Assembly (NCBI GenBank): GCA_012515495.1
Contig: JAAYYH010000098.1
Span: 1 to 5,503 of the forward strand
DNA: 5,503 bases
Direction of reading: 5' to 3'
From: Coriobacteriaceae bacterium
GTDB lineage: Bacteria > Actinomycetota > Coriobacteriia > Coriobacteriales > UBA8131
The notes under the pieces were generated by a model that ran no database searches, was not told where the DNA came from, and worked only from the letters and a program-made list of their open reading frames with translations. Every line of letters begins with the position of its first letter. Position 1 is the first letter of the stretch. Below, piece by piece: positions 1 through 4,480 of the stretch. The translations under genes and the position numbers were made by a program.

Positions 1-82
1 CAAAAAAACGGATTGCTATAGGTTACCCCAACTTGGCATTTCAATGTGGTTAAATCTTGTATTATTGAGTAATTTTCTGTAC

Positions 83-112
83 TTGAGCGTGCTACTTGTT
101 GATATATACAAT
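83..112 (+). promoter_or_regulatory. Weak plus-strand promoter-like sequence
   Basis: TTGAGC (83-88) is followed by TATACA (105-110, spacer 16) or TACAAT (107-112, spacer 18). A transcript would run into the gene-free repeat region. AT-rich DNA gives such matches by chance, so this is tentative. Confidence 0.2.
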
Positions 113-249
113 AACTGTTAATATTTATGCATTATAACCATTCACCGAGCGAGAACGACCGATGCTCTGTGCTCTCTGCCTTATCGTGCTGGTTAGCTTT
201 CGTTGGCAATCAAACAATACTCTGTTCGCTAGACGCGCTACCTCGTCGG

Positions 250-403
250 CTGCACAAATTTTCGAGTAATGCGAAGATTGGAGGGGTATTTTCTCGAACA
301 GGAGCGCATACTTGTGTCTGGCAATAGCTTACTAGTACTATATGTATTGTTCTAATATTGTTATATATATAAGCCTTTTCGCATTACTAGAAATTTTGTG
401 CAG
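250..403. repeat. 26-bp inverted repeat, 24/26 identical, flanking 102 bp
   Basis: The left arm is 250-275 and the right arm 378-403 in reverse complement. Both begin CTGCACAAA and end AGTAATGCGAA; they differ at two positions only. The interior (276-377) has no gene. The arms could form a long stem-loop or represent the ends of a small non-autonomous element. No target-site duplication is evident beside the arms. Confidence 0.8.
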
Positions 404-451
404 GATTACGGCTTTTACTCCTCCAAGTTCGCATTACTTGCAATATTGCAG
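378..451. repeat. Direct repeat with 50-bp offset, third copy of the same unit
   Basis: The unit at 378-403 recurs at 428-451 in the same orientation. Both start with the identical TTCGCATTACT and end TTG..CAG, with three substitutions and a two-base deletion in the second copy. The second copy includes the perfect 12-bp palindrome TGCAATATTGCA (439-450). A weaker relative may begin near 466. Confidence 0.7.
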
Positions 452-610
452 AAATGCCCACTGGATTCTCGCAACTTACCAAGGATTTTTGCTATTCACC
501 TCGAAACTCTCCATGCGTACCACGAATCTCTTCGAGTCCGAAAACATCATCATTACACACTGCTTACTCTCGAGCTTACAGCTATGAGAGAAATGCAGTA
601 TCGTTGACTG

Positions 611-658
611 GAGTTCACGAGTAATGCAGCTCGCGAGTTCGCGAGTAGTGCAGTTCGC
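611..658. repeat. 24-bp tandem repeat, 21/24 identical
   Basis: Units 611-634 and 635-658 share GAGTTC, CGAGTA, TGCAG and TCGC blocks and differ at three positions (617/641, 624/648, 630/654). The core CGAGTA(A/G)TGC matches the core of the 26-bp repeats further left, so these belong to one family. A degraded third unit may follow at about 665-690. Confidence 0.8.
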
Positions 659-730
659 CTACAGTTCAGTATGGGAATGCTGCAGTTAGCGAGCGTTGGG
701 GCTAGCGAATGTGAGAGAATCAGAGAATGA

Positions 731-1750
731 TCAGGAACCACCTGCGAGAGACGGATCGGGCAAATCGTCTCCAGTGTCAACCTCACCGCTTGTGGCTTCG
801 GTTGTACCAGAAACCTGACCAGAGTTCGCCGAGGAACCCGTGCTGTTAGATCCGTTCGCGCTACCTGAACCAGCTGCTCCATTTGCGCCGATGGTGACGA
901 TTGCCTGCTCGCTGCTGACCACCTGTGCCGAAACCGGTCCCAACCATTTGGTGATCACCACATTCAGCACTCCGCCATCGCGCACGGCACGCAACGCCTC
1001 TGTTAGAGCATTTGCTAAAGCGGTGTTACCCTGCGCGACTCCCATATAAACACCCAGCGGATCACCAAGCATCTTCACGCAGGAGATGTTCTCATAGTCA
1101 ACCTCTTTTGTAGCCAGAAAGGCGCCCACTACGGCATCCGCTGCGACATAGGTCACTTTGCCATCGCTGAGCTGATTGAAGGCTTCCTCCAAAGCAGGTA
1201 CTGAGATTATTGTGCTATCGGGAGCTACCTGTGCTACCTGCCAGGCAGAGAGCGAGTTCTCCTGTGCCGCCACGGTTGCGCTGGCCAAAGCAGTGAGGTC
1301 TATGTCTGGAATCGAGTCTGAGAGCTGCACCATGAAAAGTGCTGGTCCATCTATAAGATATGGTCCCACTTGTACTGCTTGAGTCGACTGAACGCCACCC
1401 TTCTCAATATCCATCACCACATCTACCGTACCGGCCGCAAGCATATCGTCTGCGCTCTCACCGGCGATGTCTACTAGCTCCAGCTTCAATCCCAACTGTT
1501 CGGCAACAGCTGCAGCCAAATCAACATCGATGCCGATGATCTTGCCCTTGGATTGACCGGCAAAGGGGGCTCGGGTGGTGTCAACACCAACTTTCAGCAC
1601 ACCAGACTCAATGATAGTCGGAGTGTCTATGGTTGGTTTAAGAGTAATTTCCTTTGAGCCTGTTGAGCCCAGACAACCCGTGAGGGCCAATGACGCGACC
1701 AGTAATACTGTGGCCATCGATGCCGCTACCAGTGAACGAAAGCGCTTCAT
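731..1750 (-). CDS. Lipoprotein, family-3 extracellular solute-binding protein with Ser/Gly-rich C-terminal tail
   Basis: Predicted membrane-anchored binding protein of a polar amino acid-type ABC transporter. Seen in 339 residues: basic start MKRFR, hydrophobic segment about 7-24, lipobox LTGC with lipidated Cys26, then the SBP_bac_3 pattern GVLKVGVDT 50-58, GIDVDLAAAVAEQLGL 73-88, AAGTVDVVMD 105-114, a VGPYL segment 128-132 and YVAADAVVGAFL 201-212, with Asp205 at the position that binds an amino acid's ammonium group in relatives. The Arg that normally binds the carboxylate, in the 'T.ER' motif before the PY segment, is missing (residues 115-130 have no Arg), so the ligand may not be a standard amino acid. 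The domain ends near KWLGP 268-272, and about 60 low-complexity Ser/Gly/Asn/Thr/Ala residues follow. The start at 1750 has an AGGAG four bases upstream and a proper signal peptide; ATG 1798 would add 16 residues and falls at the predicted transcription start. No permease or ATPase gene adjoins. Confidence 0.88.
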   Translation of the reverse strand: MKRFRSLVAASMATVLLVASLALTGCLGSTGSKEITLKPTIDTPTIIESGVLKVGVDTTRAPFAGQSKGKIIGIDVDLAAAVAEQLGLKLELVDIAGESADDMLAAGTVDVVMDIEKGGVQSTQAVQVGPYLIDGPALFMVQLSDSIPDIDLTALASATVAAQENSLSAWQVAQVAPDSTIISVPALEEAFNQLSDGKVTYVAADAVVGAFLATKEVDYENISCVKMLGDPLGVYMGVAQGNTALANALTEALRAVRDGGVLNVVITKWLGPVSAQVVSSEQAIVTIGANGAAGSGSANGSNSTGSSANSGQVSGTTEATSGEVDTGDDLPDPSLAGGS

Positions 1751-1754
1751 AGGG

Positions 1755-1759
1755 CTCCT
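1755..1759 (-). promoter_or_regulatory. Shine-Dalgarno site deciding the start of the lipoprotein gene
   Basis: The minus strand reads AGGAG, then four bases (CCCT), then ATG at 1750. The spacing is slightly short but the match is good. It favours 1750 over the in-frame ATG at 1798, which has no such site. The start at 1750 also yields a clean lipoprotein signal peptide. Confidence 0.75.
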
Positions 1760-1804
1760 ATCCCGTCGCTCCAAAATCCCGCTAATCCCCAAAATCATTT
1801 GAGG

Positions 1805-1832
1805 ATCATAGCACCTGAACTATCTGTTCGAA
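1805..1832 (-). promoter_or_regulatory. Sigma-70-type promoter with extended -10 for the lipoprotein gene
   Basis: Minus strand: -10 TATGAT at 1810-1805, preceded by TG and one base (TGCTATGAT, the extended -10 form), with a weak -35 TTCGAA at 1832-1827 and a 16-bp spacer. Transcription would begin near 1797-1798, giving a leader of about 47 bases before the ATG at 1750. An inverted repeat GAAC-TATCT-GTTC (1817-1829) lies in the spacer and touches the -35, a plausible but short operator. This is motif reading only. Confidence 0.5.
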
Positions 1833-1995
1833 CCCTTGCCCAGGTTCAAAATCTATCTAAATTCTGGTTCCCCCCAGCTGACCTGGTCTTTGACCCCACA
1901 CTCGCATACCGGAGCTTTTGCTTGATACGATCTCACTACTCACCCTCTCGCCCAGGAGGCGATGCCTCTTCACCAGGCGGTACGACTTACCCCTA

Positions 1996-2056
1996 AGATG
2001 CGCCGTGCTCACGTTGAGAAAACTCAACATTTACGTGGATCCTTTAGGCCGCATCT
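1996..2056. other. Nested stem-loop, possible structured RNA or operator
   Basis: Outer arms AGATGCG (1996-2002) and CGCATCT (2050-2056) are perfectly complementary over 7 bp. Inside lie CAC 2010-2012 with GTG 2035-2037, and a 6-bp hairpin GTTGAG/CTCAAC with a four-base loop (2013-2028). CCTAAG (1992-1997) could instead pair with TTTAGG (2043-2048, one G-T pair), an arrangement that competes with the outer stem. Strand is undetermined. Leftward transcripts reading through from comF, or starting here, would contain it in the region upstream of the lipoprotein gene. Confidence 0.35.
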
Positions 2057-2151
2057 GCCTTGGACTAGGAATCTAACCGACACGAAGACGGAAAGAACCG
2101 CAACCACAGACCCGGGGGGAACATTCGAATTTTACCAGAGGCTGCTACTTC

Positions 2152-2934
2152 TCACCACACCCGAGCAACTACTGCCACACGAATGTCATCTACGCCTGCT
2201 TCCAGCAGAGCTCGCGCTGCTGCCTCCATGGTTGCTCCTGTTGTGAGAACATCGTCAATCAGCAGCAATTTAGCCGGCAGCGAAGATCGCGGCTGCGCTC
2301 GTGATGGGGCGGACGGCTGTGAAGGTGATCGCGGCTGATTGGACTGTAAGGCGTCTGAGCGAACTGCAAACGCAGCATTGATGTTGCTTTCACGAGCTGC
2401 TCTGCCCAACAAACGCTGATCGACTACCTCACACTTGTCCAAAAGATGCATCACCGGCAAGCCCGTGATGTTAGCCAACTCAGAGGCAGCATCTTGCATA
2501 TGATCGAAACCACGACGTCTGATTGCGCGGTTATCTGCGGGAATATAGCCGAGGGCATTAGCCCACAAGAGCCAGTCTGCTGGAATCACCTGATAGAGGA
2601 GATGTGCCATCAGAGCAGACAACCGACGCTCATGCTGATCCTTGTATTCTTTTACCAACCGTACCGCAACGCCATCGTATTCCAGAGCGGCAACAGCTGC
2701 ACAGAAACTGAGCTCGCAGAAGCCCTGACTGTCATAGCATTCGGTGCAGAGGATCTTGCCATATGGCGCCCCACAGCGGGGGCATGCCATAAGCTGGTCA
2801 ATCCGCGGCAACTCATTGTCGCAACGAGAACAGAGCAGCACTCCGATCTTGTCACAACCAATACAACGGGTAGGCCAGAGCAGCTCCAAAAATCCCCCGG
2901 CGATCTCTGGAAGCAGGTTCCTGAAGGTGTTCAT
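2152..2934 (-). CDS. comF: ComF family protein (zinc-finger-like N-terminus plus phosphoribosyltransferase domain)
   Basis: Member of the ComF/GntX family. In naturally transformable bacteria ComF proteins are cytoplasmic factors needed for uptake or processing of transforming DNA; in many others the role is unknown. Seen in 260 residues, a normal length: four Cys pairs at 24/27, 35/38, 51/54 and 63/66, which could hold zinc; the family motif IPADNRAIRRRGFDHM at 131-146 (usual form YVP..R...RGFDQ); and the PRPP-binding loop IDDVLTTGAT at 226-235 with both acidic residues. A Ser/Pro/Gln/Arg-rich stretch at about 197-219 sits just before the PRPP loop and contains QPRS twice; it looks inserted. 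The ATG at 2934 is the only usable start in frame, since no ATG, GTG or TTG occurs upstream before mtnA. No Shine-Dalgarno is visible before it. It lies 110 bp after mtnA on the same strand, so co-transcription is possible. No other competence gene is in view. Confidence 0.93.
   Translation of the reverse strand: MNTFRNLLPEIAGGFLELLWPTRCIGCDKIGVLLCSRCDNELPRIDQLMACPRCGAPYGKILCTECYDSQGFCELSFCAAVAALEYDGVAVRLVKEYKDQHERRLSALMAHLLYQVIPADWLLWANALGYIPADNRAIRRRGFDHMQDAASELANITGLPVMHLLDKCEVVDQRLLGRAARESNINAAFAVRSDALQSNQPRSPSQPSAPSRAQPRSSLPAKLLLIDDVLTTGATMEAAARALLEAGVDDIRVAVVARVW
2285..2337. repeat. 11-bp direct repeat spaced 42 bp in the comF linker
   Basis: GATCGCGGCTG occurs at 2285-2295 and 2327-2337. 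The 42-bp offset is 14 codons, so both copies encode QPRS in the same frame. They bracket the Ser/Pro-rich linker before the PRPP loop, consistent with growth of the linker by duplication. Confidence 0.8.
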
Positions 2935-2978
2935 ACGGAGAGCGTAGTGCTTAGACCGTAAGTATCCACAAGGAGAGA

Positions 2979-3033
2979 CTGAGGGGAACTTGAAGCGATC
3001 TTGAGCGGAGATTGAATCGAGCTTAAGCTAGCC
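2979..3033. repeat. Five degenerate 11-bp phased repeats in the mtnA-comF spacer
   Basis: The plus strand reads in consecutive 11-base units: CTGAGGGGAAC (2979), TTGAAGCGATC (2990), TTGAGCGGAGA (3001), TTGAATCGAGC (3012), TTAAGCTAGCC (3023). The consensus is roughly TTGAGCGGAGC. The last unit overlaps the palindrome AGCTTAAGCT (3020-3029). An 11-bp period places each copy on the same DNA face, as in arrays bound cooperatively by a regulator. The array lies 45-99 bp upstream of the comF start. Confidence 0.5.
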
Positions 3034-3044
3034 CAAATGCAACC

Positions 3045-4478
3045 TTAAAGCAAATCGAAATCGCCATCGCTGTTGGGAGAGAATACGCCCTTCTCGGTAA
3101 TGATGGCAGTTATCAGACGCGCGGCGGTAACATCGAAGGCTGGGTTATAGACCATCACGCCTGGAGGAGTAGTCTTGAACCAAGCGTCAAAGCTGTAAGC
3201 TCCACCTTTGCGTGAGAGCAACATCTGGTGACCGTTCTTCAATTTCAACTCTTTCTCACCAGACGCTGTAAGCGTATCAAGGGCACGTACCGCATCGTTG
3301 TTGTCGGGCAGGATGATGCCAGAAGCATTGTTGCCTTCCATCTCGCGTGGATCGCGCTGCTCAATCGGTATCAGGCTGCCATCGGCAAGGGTACTGTCGA
3401 TTGTCGAAGAGGGAGCACAGACATAGAAGGGGATATTATACGCGCGAGCCAGTTGCGCAAGCGCCAAGGTGCCCACCTTGTTGGCCGTGTCACCGTTTGC
3501 TGCGATGCGATCGGCTCCAACCAGCACAGCATCGACCCAGCCTTGTGCCATCACACTGGCAGCCATGCTGTCGGTGATCAGAACATTAGGGACTCCTGCA
3601 ACGCTTAACTCCCACGCTGTGAGTCGCGCGCCTTGGTTGAGCGGACGAGTTTCGGTAACCCAGACATGCGAGATCCTGCCCTGGTCAAACGCGGTATAGA
3701 CAACTCCCAAAGCCGTGCCAAAGAACACGGTAGCCAGCGATCCCGCATTGCAGTGCGTGAGTACGCGTGATCCATCTGCCAACAACGGAGCTCCCACGGC
3801 GCCAATCGCTCGGTTGGTGGCCTCATCCTCTGTCGCCATCATTTGCGCATACTCAACGATTGCCGCCTTGAGGTTGACGAGCAGGTCAGGTGAACCGTCG
3901 TCCGAACCATCAATCGACCTGTAGCTCGAACCGTCGTGCTCGGCAGCGTAACTGTGCGCGAAATCGCGCAGTCGGTTAGCGCCCCAGGCCAGATTGGCAG
4001 CAGTAGGCCGAGCAGAAGCGACTCTGTCGGCGGCTATATCCAATGCGGCAAGATACTCCTCCACCGCGGTGTGATTTGATTCATTCTCACTCCACAAGGC
4101 CAGAGCCATAGCCGAGCCTACGCCAAGAGCAGGCGCGCCTCGCAAGGCCAAGGTCTTGATCGCTAGGATCACACCCTCCAACGTACGGCAGACCAAGACG
4201 TCGCCCTGCAGTGGCAAGCGCGTCTGATCGATGATGTAGATACCGGCCAGTCCATCGGCTTCGTCATATTGCCACCAGATCGTGCGTGGCAGTTTGGTCA
4301 GATCGGCACGCGGCTGAGCGTCTGTTGTTGTAGCGTCTGTTGTTGTAGCAGCTGTGCTCGCGCTCGGCAGCTCGGATATTGTTGTGTCGGCGACTGCCTG
4401 CGGTTGCGCGTCCGCCTGCGGCTCAGCGCTCAGCACTGCGCTCGCGCTCGTGTCCACCTGTGACCTCTCATCGGCCAT
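3045..4478 (-). CDS. mtnA: S-methyl-5-thioribose-1-phosphate isomerase with N-terminal extension and two insertions
   Basis: Converts methylthioribose-1-phosphate to methylthioribulose-1-phosphate in salvage of methylthioadenosine; aldose-ketose isomerase of the eIF2B-like fold, cytoplasmic. Seen: IDQTRLP 83-89, CRTLEGVILAIKTLALRGAPALGV 97-120, THCNAGSLAT 241-250 with the catalytic-type Cys243, ETRPLNQGARLTAWEL 276-291, GADRIAANGDTANKVGT 321-337 with catalytic-type Asp323, IEQRDP 372-377, YNPAFDVT 444-451 and ITEKGV 460-465. The protein is 477 residues, against about 345-370 for the family. The excess lies in residues 1-64 (Ala/Thr/Gln-rich), about 181-199 (Asp/Gly/Ser-rich) and about 378-437, between IEQRDP and PPGVMVYNP. 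The ATG at 4478 is chosen because it overlaps the ahcY stop by one base. A TTG at 4499 would add seven residues but is less likely. No Shine-Dalgarno is visible, so coupled re-initiation is inferred. No in-frame ATG, GTG or TTG lies just before the conserved core, so the extension is probably translated. Confidence 0.95.
   Translation of the reverse strand: MADERSQVDTSASAVLSAEPQADAQPQAVADTTISELPSASTAATTTDATTTDAQPRADLTKLPRTIWWQYDEADGLAGIYIIDQTRLPLQGDVLVCRTLEGVILAIKTLALRGAPALGVGSAMALALWSENESNHTAVEEYLAALDIAADRVASARPTAANLAWGANRLRDFAHSYAAEHDGSSYRSIDGSDDGSPDLLVNLKAAIVEYAQMMATEDEATNRAIGAVGAPLLADGSRVLTHCNAGSLATVFFGTALGVVYTAFDQGRISHVWVTETRPLNQGARLTAWELSVAGVPNVLITDSMAASVMAQGWVDAVLVGADRIAANGDTANKVGTLALAQLARAYNIPFYVCAPSSTIDSTLADGSLIPIEQRDPREMEGNNASGIILPDNNDAVRALDTLTASGEKELKLKNGHQMLLSRKGGAYSFDAWFKTTPPGVMVYNPAFDVTAARLITAIITEKGVFSPNSDGDFDLL
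3892..3937. repeat. Short direct repeats in the first mtnA insertion
   Basis: GAACCGTCGT occurs at 3892-3901 and 3928-3937, 36 bp (12 codons) apart, with a related GAACCATC at 3904-3911. They encode the repeated Asp-Gly-Ser pattern of residues 182-196 and coincide with the first internal insertion of MtnA. Confidence 0.75.
4318..4347. repeat. Exact 15-bp tandem duplication inside the mtnA N-terminal extension
   Basis: GCGTCTGTTGTTGTA occurs twice back to back (4318-4332 and 4333-4347). On the minus strand it encodes the doubled peptide TTTDA. The unit is five codons, so copy-number change keeps the frame. Two copies of GCCTGCGG 18 bp apart (4396 and 4414) lie in the same extension. Confidence 0.9.
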
Positions 4479-4480
4479 TA
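4476..4480 (-). promoter_or_regulatory. ahcY-mtnA stop/start overlap (TAATG)
   Basis: The ahcY stop TAA occupies 4480-4478 and the mtnA ATG 4478-4476, sharing one A. No AGGAGG-like site precedes the ATG. This arrangement is typical of translational coupling by re-initiation. Confidence 0.7.

Larger units (their letters stand above)
1..730. other. Gene-free AT-rich region with dispersed short repeats
   Basis: 730 bases downstream of the lipoprotein stop with no reading frame that looks protein-like. The frames present encode compositions without recognisable motifs and lack ribosome-binding sites. Bases 1-130 and 340-375 are very AT-rich. Bases 250-700 hold a cluster of related short repeats, described separately. 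No clear rho-independent terminator follows the lipoprotein gene on the minus strand, although GTTAGCGAG and GCTAGCGAA at 684-709 form a short imperfect direct repeat. Confidence 0.6.
1751..2151. other. Gene-free spacer between comF and the lipoprotein gene, rich in inverted repeats
   Basis: About 400 bases with no convincing reading frame. The left end holds the lipoprotein promoter and ribosome-binding site. The centre (about 1864-2056) contains several hairpin-capable segments. GGTC-TTT-GACC is at 1885-1895. AGGAGGC pairs with GCCTCTT around loop GAT at 1954-1970, closed by CGCC 1949-1952 with GGCG 1976-1979. GTTGAG-AAAA-CTCAAC is at 2013-2028. AGATGCG 1996-2002 pairs with CGCATCT 2050-2056, enclosing the previous hairpin. 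No hairpin is followed by a T-run in either direction, so I cannot name a terminator. I do not recognise a tRNA, T-box, SAM, TPP, cobalamin, RNase P, SRP or tmRNA consensus. Confidence 0.6.

Noticed and set aside
127..607. Three short plus-strand open frames in the left spacer
   Set aside because: No ribosome-binding site, no recognisable motif, overlapping frames, and composition expected of AT-rich non-coding DNA with repeats.
250..658. CRISPR array
   Set aside because: Units differ in orientation, spacing and length and are degenerate. There is no regular spacer and no cas gene.
553..882. Minus-strand open frame with repeated ALLANS/ALLVNS peptides
   Set aside because: It overlaps the end of the lipoprotein gene in another frame, and its peptide repeats only reflect the DNA repeats at 611-658.
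1751..1798. Longer lipoprotein start at ATG 1798
   Set aside because: It would place a charged 16-residue leader (ILERRDRS) before the signal peptide, lacks a Shine-Dalgarno, and lies at the predicted transcription start.
1826..1850. tRNA T-arm-like GTTCGAAC and GGTTCAAA
   Set aside because: No acceptor, D-arm or anticodon arm can be assembled on either strand around them.
1815..1860. TPP-riboswitch-like TTGAACCTG on the minus strand
   Set aside because: The CTGAGA element and the remaining TPP core are missing, and the gene downstream is not a thiamine gene by sequence. A chance match.
1933..1943. Extra copy of the left-region repeat (GAGTAGTG on the minus strand)
   Set aside because: Only eight bases match the core and the flanks do not. 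Likely chance.
1980..1992. T-box-like GTCGTACCGCC on the minus strand
   Set aside because: It does not match the T-box consensus GGTGGNACCGCG closely, no specifier loop is seen, and no amino acid or tRNA synthetase gene follows.
2446..2961. 171-codon plus-strand open frame opposite comF
   Set aside because: Lies entirely opposite a well-supported gene apart from a few bases, with no motifs. It is an antisense shadow of codon bias. The same applies to the open frames opposite ahcY at 4635-5125 and mtnA at 3228-3924.
3168..3347. Frameshift or fused gene as cause of the mtnA insertion
   Set aside because: The reading frame is continuous, the segment has protein-like composition, and conserved MtnA motifs resume in the same frame.
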